Positions 18,311 through 27,148 of a stretch of DNA of 64,000 nt are shown here, piece after piece. Source of the stretch: Calothrix sp. NIES-2098 (GTDB lineage Bacteria; Cyanobacteriota; Cyanobacteriia; Cyanobacteriales; Nostocaceae); assembly GCA_002368175.1 (NCBI GenBank), contig AP018173.1, positions 124,001-188,000 on the forward strand. Reading direction: 5' to 3'. The position numbers and the translations under genes are program-made. The notes beneath the pieces are model-generated. The model saw only the letters and a list, made by a program, of their open reading frames with translations. It did no database searches and was not told the DNA's origin. Positions within the stretch are counted from its first letter, which is position 1. Every line of letters starts with the position of its first letter.

Positions 18311-20485
18311 ATGGAATATTATTCAACCTCAGTTGAGCATATTTTGGCAGAGCTAGAGAGAATTGGCCTGCTGATTCAAGTCCAAGTCTGGAGAATGCAG
18401 CACATCCAGCCAAGTGACAACGAATTACAGGGACTTCTCGTTTCCGAACAAGAGATAGAGGAACTCTTAAGACAACCTATCGGTTTACCCCGTTGGGCAA
18501 ATATTCCCACACCATTGTCCTCAATCGAGATTCAAACTGCTCTAGAAGGTATGGCTGCTGATATTGCTCAACGCCAAACTGAGAGTATTCAAAAAGGTAT
18601 CAAATTACGCTTGTATGAACTAGTTTGTCACTTTCAGATCACACCATTTGACAGAGATACGCTATTAATTTGTTTAGCTCCGGAATTAGATTTGGGTTAC
18701 GAGCGTCTTTATGCTTATCTCCAAGATGATGTAAGAAAGAAGCGACCTTCTGTAGACTTGGTGTTAAATTTACTATGTGCGGATTTCAAAAGCAAGCTCG
18801 CAGCGCGTCAACGTTTCCTCTCTACTGCTCCCCTACTCAAACATCAACTGCTGCATTTGTTTGATGATTCGTCACAGCAGCAACCACCACTGCTGAGTAA
18901 ATATGTCAAAGTCGATGAACGGGTAGTTAATTATTTACTTGGTAATGACGAACTCGACATCCGGCTTTTACCCTATGCTAAATACGCCTGTACTCAAAAA
19001 AAACTTGAAGATTTGTTACTACCACTGGAAATTAAAGAACGCTTAAGCATACTAGCCCGAGAGAAACAAGTAATTAAAGCCGGACTAATATTTTACTTCC
19101 AGGGGACTTACGGAGTTGGCAAGCATACTACTGCCGAGGCATTTTCTCAGGAATTGGGAATTGGGTTGTTGACAGTAGAGTTAGAAAGACTATTACAGGC
19201 AGAAGCAGGAGAATTTGCAAGAATTATCGCTCTAGCTTGTCGTGAAGCAGTTTTACAGTCAGCAGTTATATACTTTGAAGGCTTTGACGCACTTTTGACA
19301 GATGACAAAGCGGCTTGGCGATTAGCCCTATTGCGACAAGTGCAGGAGATGCATTTGCTGACCTTTCTAGCTGGCGATATCACCTGGGAACCATCCGATG
19401 CACAACCTGAATTGACCTTTTTGCGAGTGGAATTTCCTTACCCAACAGCAGCCCAACGGGTGGAGTTATGGAGGAAGTTTATAGGGGAGCAAGGCTTTGC
19501 ACCTCTACAGGATTTGGCTAACAAATTCCGTTTGAGCGGCGGGCAAATTCGTGATGCGGCAGCTACAGCACGCAATTTAGCTTGCTGGCGAGATCCAACA
19601 CAAGGGCAAATAACTATAAATAACCTAATCGCTGCCTGTCGCTTGCAATCAAATCGCCAGTTAAGTGAAATGGCTCGTAAGATTACACCACGCTACAAGT
19701 GGTTAGATATTATTTTACCTGATGAGCAAAAAGGAATAATACAAGAACTTTGTAATTATGTTAAATATCGCAGCTTGGTTTATGACGAGTGGGGATTTGA
19801 GAAAAAACTGTCTTTAGGCAAAGGATTAAACATTCTATTTGCAGGGCCTCCAGGGACAGGTAAAACAATGGCGGCTGAGGTTGTAGCAGGAGAATTGGAG
19901 TTAGACTTATATAAAATCGACCTTTCGGCAGTGGTCAGCAAGTATATTGGCGAAACAGAAAAGCACCTATCTCGCATCTTCCAAGAGGCAGAAACTAGTA
20001 ATGCAATTCTCTTTTTTGATGAAGCCGATGCCCTATTTGGCAAGCGCACCGAGGTAAGTGATGCCCATGACCGCTACGCCAACCTTGAGGTCAGCTACCT
20101 CTTGCAAAGAATGGAGGAGTACGACGGCGTGGTAATTTTGGCGACAAATTTTCGCAAAAACATGGATGAAGCCTTTGTGCGGCGCTTGCATTTCACCATC
20201 GATTTTCCCTTACCTGACGAGAAGCATCGCCGCTGGATTTGGCAAAAGCTATGGCCGGAGGCTACTCCTCGCAGTGCAGACTTGGATTTGGATTTTATGG
20301 CGCGTCGCTTTGAGATTGCGGGGGGGAATATTCGCAATATTGCACTGGCGGCGGCTTTTTTGGCAGCGGATGAGGGCGGGGTAGTGAAGATGAGTCACTT
20401 GATGCGTGCGACTCGACGGGAGTACCAGAAGATGGGAAAGGTGTTGATGGAGGGGGAATTTGGGGAGTATGTGGGGCAGTTGTAA
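18311..20485 (+). CDS. AAA+ ATPase of the injection system (Afp15/Pvc15-like)
   Basis: A 724-residue protein with two AAA+ modules. The C-terminal one is intact: Walker A GPPGTGKT at 512-519, Walker B ILFFDEAD with Asp570-Glu571, and sensor region VVILATNFRKNMDEAFVRRL. The N-terminal module has a weak Walker A (GTYGVGKHT from residue 265, His following the Lys) and a Walker-B-like VIYFEGFDAL lacking the catalytic pair, so it is probably inactive and structural. Afp15-type ATPases are thought to aid assembly or cargo loading. It marks the end of the structural cluster and is followed by cargo genes. Confidence 0.93.
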   Translation: MEYYSTSVEHILAELERIGLLIQVQVWRMQHIQPSDNELQGLLVSEQEIEELLRQPIGLPRWANIPTPLSSIEIQTALEGMAADIAQRQTESIQKGIKLRLYELVCHFQITPFDRDTLLICLAPELDLGYERLYAYLQDDVRKKRPSVDLVLNLLCADFKSKLAARQRFLSTAPLLKHQLLHLFDDSSQQQPPLLSKYVKVDERVVNYLLGNDELDIRLLPYAKYACTQKKLEDLLLPLEIKERLSILAREKQVIKAGLIFYFQGTYGVGKHTTAEAFSQELGIGLLTVELERLLQAEAGEFARIIALACREAVLQSAVIYFEGFDALLTDDKAAWRLALLRQVQEMHLLTFLAGDITWEPSDAQPELTFLRVEFPYPTAAQRVELWRKFIGEQGFAPLQDLANKFRLSGGQIRDAAATARNLACWRDPTQGQITINNLIAACRLQSNRQLSEMARKITPRYKWLDIILPDEQKGIIQELCNYVKYRSLVYDEWGFEKKLSLGKGLNILFAGPPGTGKTMAAEVVAGELELDLYKIDLSAVVSKYIGETEKHLSRIFQEAETSNAILFFDEADALFGKRTEVSDAHDRYANLEVSYLLQRMEEYDGVVILATNFRKNMDEAFVRRLHFTIDFPLPDEKHRRWIWQKLWPEATPRSADLDLDFMARRFEIAGGNIRNIALAAAFLAADEGGVVKMSHLMRATRREYQKMGKVLMEGEFGEYVGQL

Positions 20486-20622
20486 TCTTAGATTTGGGAG
20501 TTTGGATGGTTAGAGCAAAGACGGCAAATAGACGCTGCGTTGATTTAACAGAACAAAACAGTGGTTTAGAGTCAGCAGAAAGTTTTTGAAATTCGTATTA
20601 TTCTACATCTGGAGATAATGTT

Positions 20623-21978
20623 ATGTTTCACCGTCATCAAGAGCAGATATCGAAGAAAAGTGATAAGGTACTGCCAAAGCAACAAACGACAAGAAATACA
20701 ACAGTGCCGCAGGTCAATGTGATGCACCCAGCAACATTGATTCAAAGGGCGAAAGCTGACCCCAAATCGCTGAGTGCGGATGAGGTGTTGACACTTCAGG
20801 AGACGATAGGGAATCGGGCGGCGAGTCGGCTGTTGGCGGGGCGAAGTCCAACCCTGGTGCAGGCCAAGTTGACTATTGGAGAGCCAGGGGACAAATACGA
20901 GCAAGAGGCAGATAGGGTTGCTTCTCAGGTAGTCGAACAACTCTATGCTCCCGCTTCTGCCCAGTCAAATCAAGGGCAGTCGGTACAGCGTCAGGAAGAA
21001 AAGAAAGAGGAACTCCAGGCGAAGTCAATCCTACAGCGTCGGGAAGAGATCGCGGTTGGGGAAGCTTCAACGGATTTGGAATCGGCAATTAACAGTGCCA
21101 GGGGAAGTGGACAGCCTTTAGATGCGGGTCTGCAACAGTCAATGGGGCAGGCTATGGGGGCAGATTTTAGTGGGGTGAAGGTTCACACGGATGCACAGGC
21201 TGACCAGTTGAATCAATCGGTTCAGGCAAAGGCGTTTACCACAGGGCAGGATGTGTTCTTTCGGCAGGGAGCATATCAGCCGGGGAGTCGCGGGGGGCAG
21301 GAGTTGATTGCCCATGAGTTGACCCATGTGGTGCAGCAGAATGGGGGGGAGTTGCGGACGCCGGAAAAGGATGGAGACCCAAGCAACCAGGAATCGAAAG
21401 AGAACATAAGCCTAGCAGGAGGAGTCATCAGCCTCCAGAAGAAGACCGCGACGGAGTTCAGCAAGGAGACTGGGGTACCTCATAGTAGTGAGTTAGAGAG
21501 CATCACGCACGAGAGGGTTGATATGACAACTGCGGAAAGAAATGCTGCGAAGGTATACTGGGCAAATGCGGGATTCGGGCTTATACCGACACGCACAGTG
21601 TGTAATCATCACATACCGTACAAAGAGGTTAGAGACAAAGTACGAGAGGCTCTCGTCCATCGGAAAGCTGACGAAGTAGCTTGGCGATTGTCTCAGGTAG
21701 CGCTAAGTGTATTGCCCAATGAGACGGGATTCAATCGTCAAGAAATAGAAAATAGTATAGATGAACTTATAGCCTCAACAGCTAACAACCCTAAAAACCT
21801 ATTCTATTGGCCAGACACGACAGGCGACGACGGTGGAAACACGAGAGACAATCCGGCTTTTAGTGACAACTACGATATAAAGCAACTACGTGTCCGAGGA
21901 GAACTGGTAGATCAGTTGAGAGCATATGATCAGTCATTTGAAGATATAATGTCTTCATTAACTAAACCGATATCATAA
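20623..21978 (+). CDS. DUF4157 (eCIS core) cargo protein with HNH-like C-terminus
   Basis: A 451-residue putative eCIS cargo. The N-terminal ~95 residues hold a leader also present in the second cargo gene (DEVLTLQETIGNRAASRLL, then LTIGEPGDKYEQEADRVASQ). The DUF4157 domain spans about 160-238 (SMGQAMGADFSGVKVHTDAQ) and contains the metallopeptidase-like HELTH at 231-235. The C-terminal domain, about 280-451, is unlike the paralogue and has CNHHIPYKEV (327-336) and NPKNLFYWPDTTGDDGGN, a pattern suggesting an HNH-type nuclease; this last point is inference. No signal peptide is visible. It lies behind the ATPase gene, the usual cargo position. No immunity gene follows; an IS110 element lies downstream. 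Confidence 0.85.
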   Translation: MFHRHQEQISKKSDKVLPKQQTTRNTTVPQVNVMHPATLIQRAKADPKSLSADEVLTLQETIGNRAASRLLAGRSPTLVQAKLTIGEPGDKYEQEADRVASQVVEQLYAPASAQSNQGQSVQRQEEKKEELQAKSILQRREEIAVGEASTDLESAINSARGSGQPLDAGLQQSMGQAMGADFSGVKVHTDAQADQLNQSVQAKAFTTGQDVFFRQGAYQPGSRGGQELIAHELTHVVQQNGGELRTPEKDGDPSNQESKENISLAGGVISLQKKTATEFSKETGVPHSSELESITHERVDMTTAERNAAKVYWANAGFGLIPTRTVCNHHIPYKEVRDKVREALVHRKADEVAWRLSQVALSVLPNETGFNRQEIENSIDELIASTANNPKNLFYWPDTTGDDGGNTRDNPAFSDNYDIKQLRVRGELVDQLRAYDQSFEDIMSSLTKPIS

Positions 21979-22113
21979 GCTAGAAGTATGTAACGCACCA
22001 TCTATGTTTTCTGACCCTCCGTTATCGTAAGTGCGATCGCCCGATCTTGTAGCAACTGGCTTAAAAGTCAAGTAATCGCTCCTACGCTGATATCATGATG
22101 ACATGGATATCTC

Positions 22114-23499
22114 CTAAGAAACACATTCCGTAGCGTTGGAAATAGGGATGAGTTCTAAGCCAAAAGCTTGAGCTTTTCTCTTGAGGTTTTTAAGTATCCG
22201 GTCTTGATACTGTTGCTCGTAAGCATCAATGCCAGGGTCAGTATAGTGCTCGCCAGATGTCCAAAGGCGATAAAAAATACGTGCCAGTTTATGAGCGGTA
22301 GCAGTAATTGCCTTGGGAGCGCCCATCCGTGATTGCATACGACGGTAATATGCACCTAAAGCAGAATGACTGCGACATAGAGTTTGTGCCGCCATGCGAA
22401 AAGCAGTCGCAGCACGACTGGCAACAGGGCGAGTTTTGGAACTTTTAACTTTACCGCCAGTAACACGACTACCAGGACATAGACCTAACCAAGAAGTAAA
22501 GTGCTTAACAGTAGGAAAGCGATTTGGATCTAAACCAACTTCAGAAAGCAGTACCAGTACAGTTAAAGCACCCAAACCATCAACAGCAGTAAAATCGACA
22601 CCACTGATGCGATATAAATGTGTACGTAAATCAAACTGTGGTGCATTACCTGGTTGCTTTTTACCCCGACGCTTGGGTTTAGCTAAAGGCTTTTTTTCCA
22701 CATCAACTTTATCAGTAAATGAAGCCAAACATTGCTCAATTTGGGTATCGCACTTCTGGATTTGAGCTTGATAAAACTCGTAAAGTTCTAATTCTTGCTC
22801 AAGGATAAAAACTAATTCTGAACGATAGTCTCCAGTTAAAGAAGCAGCTATTTCTTCTAAGCTGGCTTTAATACGCCCATCCTTCAAACTTGCTAATTTC
22901 ACTGGGTTTCGTTCCCCAGATACAATTTCTCTAATTATGCTCAAGCCAGTAGTGCCTGTAATATCGCTGATGACTCGATGTAATTGTATATTCATCTGTG
23001 TTAACGCTTTTTGCATCCTTTGTACATGGATGCAGGCACTTTTAATCAGATTATCCCTTTGACGTATGTAACTGCGAAGCTTACATATTTGGTCTTCGGG
23101 ACGGAATGAGCCGGATAGTAAACCGTAAGTATGTAATTGTTGTAGCCACTGACAATCTAATACATCAGTTTTCCGACCAGGTACAGTTTTAACATAGTGA
23201 GCATTGACGAGTTTAACGTCAAAACCTCGACTTTCCAAAATCTGGAATACAGGTATCCAATAAACCCCTGTCGATTCCATTGCTACGGTTTCAATTTGGC
23301 ACTGCTTTAACCATTCTGCCATTGCATAGAGGTCGGCAGTAAAACAAGCAAAACTGCGTATATTGTCCTCATCTCTCCCCTTAGGCACACTTACCCAATG
23401 CCTATCAGCACCAATATCTATTCCTGCGGCATTTGGGTTGATTTGGGATAGTAAATTCATCTCCAAATCTTGTTTTTTTGGCTTTTTGTAGTTGCTCAT
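22114..23499 (-). CDS. IS110-family transposase (DEDD recombinase)
   Basis: A 461-residue recombinase. The N-terminal RuvC-like domain reads NAAGIDIGADRHWVSVPKG, VAMESTGVYWIPVFQILE and GRKTDVLDCQWLQQLHTYGL, giving the DEDD set; the C-terminal Tnp_20 domain has VDGLGALTVLVLLSEVG, FPTVKHFTSWLGLCPGSRVT and the catalytic Ser region after it. Length is normal for the family and the frame is intact, so the element may be active. It recombines DNA with a bridge or seeker RNA encoded in the element. Confidence 0.93.
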   Translation of the reverse strand: MSNYKKPKKQDLEMNLLSQINPNAAGIDIGADRHWVSVPKGRDEDNIRSFACFTADLYAMAEWLKQCQIETVAMESTGVYWIPVFQILESRGFDVKLVNAHYVKTVPGRKTDVLDCQWLQQLHTYGLLSGSFRPEDQICKLRSYIRQRDNLIKSACIHVQRMQKALTQMNIQLHRVISDITGTTGLSIIREIVSGERNPVKLASLKDGRIKASLEEIAASLTGDYRSELVFILEQELELYEFYQAQIQKCDTQIEQCLASFTDKVDVEKKPLAKPKRRGKKQPGNAPQFDLRTHLYRISGVDFTAVDGLGALTVLVLLSEVGLDPNRFPTVKHFTSWLGLCPGSRVTGGKVKSSKTRPVASRAATAFRMAAQTLCRSHSALGAYYRRMQSRMGAPKAITATAHKLARIFYRLWTSGEHYTDPGIDAYEQQYQDRILKNLKRKAQAFGLELIPISNATECVS

Positions 23500-23770
23500 G
23501 CGACAAGGGCAGCATTGATTGCATCGCTGATTTTAATTGGGTGTACCATGCCTGGGTGGGCAAGTAAATCTAATCTCCTAAACGGGATAGTAGCTTTAAC
23601 TACTTCACCAATACCATTGCCAACAACACCCAGAACCACGCTTACATTCGGACGAATACTGTACCAGTGTAATAACGGCTTTGACTGTCATGATACTTTT
23701 TTAGTGTATAAGTTATTAGTATTAAAACTCTTGTTAACTGTGTTTCTTTCATTTATTGCGGGCGTGTAAT
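23500..23770 (-). ncRNA. Candidate IS110 bridge-RNA region
   Basis: About 270 bases upstream of the IS110 transposase carry no convincing ORF but several short inverted repeats, for example GTAG/CTAC around TTTAAC near 23590-23603. In IS110 elements of this layout the guide RNA comes from this region. The assignment rests on position only; I have not folded it. Confidence 0.35.
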
Positions 23771-23771
23771 C

Positions 23772-23786
23772 GCGCCCCTTGGGCGC
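23772..23786. other. Perfect 6-bp hairpin beside the IS110 element
   Basis: GCGCCC and GGGCGC flank a 3-base loop in an otherwise non-coding stretch. There is no T-run, so it is not a typical terminator. It may mark the edge of the IS110 element or be chance. Confidence 0.3.
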
Positions 23787-23837
23787 TTATATCACGTACA
23801 GTGCGCTCGCTCTTGTCGCGACTGTCTAATTGTGATA

Positions 23838-23931
23838 GCTTGTCAATTGATTTTTGACAAAATGGAGACCGATCACGTGTATTGGTTGAGTGATGAGTGT
23901 GATCGCCTTGAGTTTCCAAAGTGTGATCACT
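23838..23931 (+). repeat. Left copy of a ~90-bp direct repeat flanking the second cargo cassette
   Basis: Starts GCTTGTCAATTGATTTTTGA and aligns with 27164-27254, same orientation, including the parts around CGATCACGT, ATTGGTTG, GATCGC/GATCAC and TTTGAGTT. Between the copies lie the second DUF4157 gene, the ISAs1 element and the Imm21-like gene. Confidence 0.7.
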
Positions 23932-24044
23932 CACTCATAGGTGGTGTTGAGGCAAGAAATCCTGGTAATCTGACCTGACAACGTACTCAATTGAATCTAC
24001 TAATTATAGAGCGATAATTTAGCTACCCAACATAGCGCAATATT

Positions 24045-24814
24045 ATGTTTTACCAATCCAGGCAGATATTCAAGAAAGGTAACGAGCCACTGCAAAAAGG
24101 ACAACAGACAACGTATAGACCAACGCCGCAAGCAAATACGACGCATCCGGCAATGCTCATCCAGAGAGCCAAACTTAACCCTAACTCGCTGAATGCGGAT
24201 GAGGTGTTGACACTTCAGGAGATGATAGGGAATCGGGCGGCGAGTCGGCTGTTAGCCAGTCGAAGTACAACCCAGGTGCAGGCCAAGTTGACTATTGGAG
24301 AGCCAGGGGACAAATATGAGCAGGAGTTGATTGCCCATGAGTTGACTCATGTGATGCAGCAGGATCAGGGTGGTGCTGTACCACAGAACATTCAATTAGC
24401 CCAACAAAACGAACAAGTAAGAGATCTAGACAAACCCACCTCTAATCACAGAGAAACAGGACTAATTCAGCGCCTTGCAGCTATACCTACTGCACAGAAT
24501 GCTAGTGATCAGGCTGTGCAAAATGTAGAGACTTCTGTGGGTGGATCACAATTATTGTCTGGATGGAATACTAACCTTAATGCTTATACAGCGGGACGCA
24601 GCGGACATAATTTTACAGTAGCGGAAAGACAGGCGCTTAATGCAAAGGGCGACCAATATGGATGTTGTATCTGCGGAACAAAAGATCCCGGAACAGTATC
24701 ACAACCAAACCGCCCAATAGTCAAAGGAAAACAGGTAGGAAATTTCATACCTGATCATGAACCACCAGACTCTCTTGTGGGTGGTGGTTACACAGGTACT
24801 ATTCGCTTTTATCC
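24045..24814 (+). pseudogene. DUF4157-type cargo gene 2, 5' part (split by ISAs1 element)
   Basis: The N-terminus resembles cargo gene 1 (ADEVLTLQEMIGNRAASRLL, LTIGEPGDKYEQE), but then jumps directly to LIAHELTHVMQQ: about 130 residues of the DUF4157 core present in gene 1 are missing, in frame, with HELTH kept at 98-102. The C-terminal domain has CCICG at 207-211 and FIPDHEPPDSL at about 234-244, like HNH/zinc-type toxin domains. An ISAs1-family element cuts the gene at 24814, replacing the natural end with a short tail inside the element. Removing it rejoins FYP to the segment at 26374-26503 and gives 299 residues. Confidence 0.88.
24805..24814 (+). repeat. 10-bp target duplication, left copy
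   Basis: GCTTTTATCC occurs directly outside both ends of the ISAs1 element (also at 26364-26373), which fixes the insertion exactly. Confidence 0.95.
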
Positions 24815-26363
24815 CAGGGCGAACGCATCTTAATTGCTAATAAGAATTGGAAAGCAAATTCAAATATCTAGAATAAAGACAGTTTTCTGAGATAAATATT
24901 GAATACAAATCAAAGGATAACCTTAGATATTTAAAATTTAATATTTGCCCTGAAGATATGATTTTAAATCAACAATTAGCAGTAAGTGAACAAGATGACT
25001 TAATAACTGCGACCTGAATAGAAAATTAGTTATAGCCTGATTCAATGTCCTATAAAATCAGCTTGAAGCTAAGGAAAGTAATCTAGTTAAATATTGATTA
25101 TCCATTGCAGCTAGAAATTGTTTGTTTTTTACTCCTACCTTCACCCGTTTCTCTTTACCTAATAGATTCACTGCAATGTGGCGCAGAACTGCAAAATTTT
25201 GTGGTGCGTTATCTTTTCTTATGCGGCAATTATCTTCGTTTAATGCTACATCCAATACCCAATGTAGTGAATTTTCAATTCCCCAATGGCTGCGAATAGA
25301 ATTAGCAAACTTTTGGGCGTTATCTTCCAGGCTACTAATAAAATAACGGGTTTCTACAGTTGTCTCGCCATCTAATTCCCGTACAGACTCCACCATGCCT
25401 ATGCTATTTAATTTTGCCCAAACTGAATCTGGGTCAAGCTTATTTCCGATATTAGATATCATTAGATAATGACGAATTTCGTGACGACCATGACTAACTT
25501 CTTCTGTTTTATACGTGCTATGCTTTAATCCTTGGAAGCCTGTTCTTATTCCTTCAGCAATCAGTTCTTCTACTTCATTAGCAAGATTTCCTTGATTCTT
25601 TTTTAAGGTAATTACGTAGTCTGCATCTTGCTGGGCAATTAACTTTACAATATTTTTTTGACAGCCTATTGCATCTATTGTCACAATACACCCAGACAGT
25701 TCTAGCACCTTTAACAACTCTGGGATTGCTGTAATTTCATTGGAATGAGAATCTACTTTTACTTGACCTAACACCATTCTATTTGTCGTTGCCCAGGCAC
25801 TAACTATTTCAATCGCACTTTGCCCAGATGCTTTATCATTAGAACCACATAGAGTCTTACCGTCAATTGCTACTATTTCCGCTGACGTTATCTTTTGTAT
25901 TGTTCTCATCCATGACAGAAAACATTCTTGGAATTTTTGGGTATCTAATTGAGCAAATACCCTTGCAAATGTATCGTGTGATGGTATCCCGTTTGGTAAC
26001 TCCAAAAACGTTTTTAACCATTCATATTTCGTGCAGCCATATAGTTCAATTGCCACCCAACTATCTGCTCCACAAATTACTGCACAGATGGCAATGGTAA
26101 GAATATCAATTAACTTGTGCCGTTTTGTGCGATCTACTCTTGGATCTTCCATCTGTGCAAAGTGGTCAGCAATTGTAATTTTGGGCTTGAGCTTCACGCT
26201 TTTTTAGGTACTTGATTCTACATTTGACCATCCATCACTTTACCATCCTAGTCGCTTTAGTTATCCTCCATACCACCGACTAAGACGGAACTTTGCCGCT
26301 AGATTTTCCTGCTTTTAGCCCTTTTTTAGTATTCTTGTACTATATTTAGATGCGTTTGCCCTG
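24815..26363 (-). mobile_element. ISAs1-family insertion sequence, copy 1 (1549 bp)
   Basis: Terminal inverted repeats CAGGGCGAACGCATCT (left) and, read inward from the right, CAGGGCAAACGCATCT, with one mismatch. A 10-bp direct repeat GCTTTTATCC flanks it. It encodes one ISAs1 transposase on the minus strand. The copy at 40510-42058 has the same length and the same transposase protein, so at least one of the two is a very recent insertion. It interrupts cargo gene 2. Confidence 0.95.
25058..26197 (-). CDS. ISAs1-family transposase, copy 1
   Basis: A 379-residue DDE transposase. It opens ITIADHFAQMEDPRVDRTKR, then has IVAIDGKTLCGS (first Asp), GCIVTIDAIGCQKNI (second Asp) and HWGIENSLHWVLDVALNED (Glu region), the normal ISAs1/H-repeat layout. 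The frame is complete and the length usual, so it should be functional. The upstream side faces the right inverted repeat. Its protein is identical to that of copy 2. Confidence 0.96.
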   Translation of the reverse strand: MKLKPKITIADHFAQMEDPRVDRTKRHKLIDILTIAICAVICGADSWVAIELYGCTKYEWLKTFLELPNGIPSHDTFARVFAQLDTQKFQECFLSWMRTIQKITSAEIVAIDGKTLCGSNDKASGQSAIEIVSAWATTNRMVLGQVKVDSHSNEITAIPELLKVLELSGCIVTIDAIGCQKNIVKLIAQQDADYVITLKKNQGNLANEVEELIAEGIRTGFQGLKHSTYKTEEVSHGRHEIRHYLMISNIGNKLDPDSVWAKLNSIGMVESVRELDGETTVETRYFISSLEDNAQKFANSIRSHWGIENSLHWVLDVALNEDNCRIRKDNAPQNFAVLRHIAVNLLGKEKRVKVGVKNKQFLAAMDNQYLTRLLSLASS

Positions 26364-26373
26364 GCTTTTATCC

Positions 26374-26503
26374 ACATTGTCTAACCCATTCAAATATGCA
26401 AGCTGCTGTAGTAGCTAGGTATAAAAAGGAAATGAAAACACTACGGAGCGCAAATGATAGTGATTGGGCAACAGGTGTACAGGGACAATGGTTTTGGAAT
26501 TAA
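26374..26503 (+). pseudogene. DUF4157-type cargo gene 2, 3' remnant
   Basis: After the second target duplication the reading frame of cargo gene 2 resumes: FYP continues as HCLTHSNMQAAVVARYKKEM and ends GVQGQWFWN at 26501-26503. FYPHC followed by a Gln-containing helix is what I expect after FIPDHEPP in this toxin domain, so the join is convincing. This piece has no start of its own and is dead unless the element excises. Confidence 0.85.
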
Positions 26504-26566
26504 TTAACTTCAAATACTCTGTGTAACAGAGAACGCTCTACTTAAAGCAGAGGAGCAGTACAAAAA

Positions 26567-27148
26567 ATGAAAAGTCGATTAAAATGGATTTCTTCAACTG
26601 GAGGTCCTTTCGTCCTCATTCATACGCTAGATCTAAACAAATGGTTCGGAGGCTATTCGTTCACCACTGAGGAAAACAAAGTAGAAATTCATTTGGAAGG
26701 AGGAGGTTTGGTACTAGAAGAAGATTTTCTCAATCCCCAGAAGACTCACTATGGAAAAGCTTGTGAATATCCTAATCTTTGCCGAATAATAGATTTAGAT
26801 GGCAAACAAGTAATCGTACTAGGGGATGAACCAGCTACTACAGCTTGGTTCCCTTACGCCGATGATTCAGGAGGAATTTTTATAAGATGGATTTATGCAA
26901 ACGATGAAGAATCCATACTAAGAAGTTTGAATGGCATACCAAAAAAGGGATGGGAGAGAAATGGAATATTTAATGCAAAGTCGTCTAGTTTTAAATTAAT
27001 AGATTCTTTTAGTCCAGGGATAAACATAAAAGACAATGAATCACTAGCTATTACATTAAATCCAGGAAATTATGAATTGGCAACCCTTGAGTATCAACCT
27101 GATATATCTACACATTTAAGGTTACACAAACTCGAAGCTATCCCCTGA
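26567..27148 (+). CDS. Imm21-like immunity protein candidate
   Basis: A 193-residue, mostly beta protein 63 bases behind the end of cargo gene 2. Its features are WISSTGGPFVLIHTLDLNKW near the start, HYGKACEYPNLCRIIDLDGK, the VLGDEPATTAWFPY segment and GGIFIRWIYANDEESIL, a pattern I associate with immunity protein 21 of polymorphic toxin systems. No signal peptide or membrane segment is seen. If correct, it protects the producer from the C-terminal domain of cargo 2. AGAGGAG at about 26549-26555 precedes the ATG. The family call is from memory and unverified; the toxin-immunity order is visible. Confidence 0.65.
   Translation: MKSRLKWISSTGGPFVLIHTLDLNKWFGGYSFTTEENKVEIHLEGGGLVLEEDFLNPQKTHYGKACEYPNLCRIIDLDGKQVIVLGDEPATTAWFPYADDSGGIFIRWIYANDEESILRSLNGIPKKGWERNGIFNAKSSSFKLIDSFSPGINIKDNESLAITLNPGNYELATLEYQPDISTHLRLHKLEAIP

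Larger units (their letters stand above)
22114..23770 (-). mobile_element. IS110-family insertion sequence (right boundary approximate)
   Basis: The element contains one transposase on the minus strand and has no terminal inverted repeats that I can find, as expected for IS110. The long non-coding stretch upstream of the transposase (about 23500-23770) is where IS110 elements encode their guide (bridge) RNA. I cannot fix the ends by eye because IS110 elements make little or no target duplication. It lies between the two DUF4157 cargo genes. Confidence 0.75.

Noticed and set aside
1..20485. Prophage or type VI secretion system
   Set aside because: No capsid, portal or terminase; no TssJ/L/M membrane complex; DUF4157 cargo and Afp15-type ATPase point to eCIS.
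25105..26100. Plus-strand frames inside the ISAs1 element (repeated at 40800-41795)
   Set aside because: Antisense to the transposase and present in both copies only because the element is duplicated.
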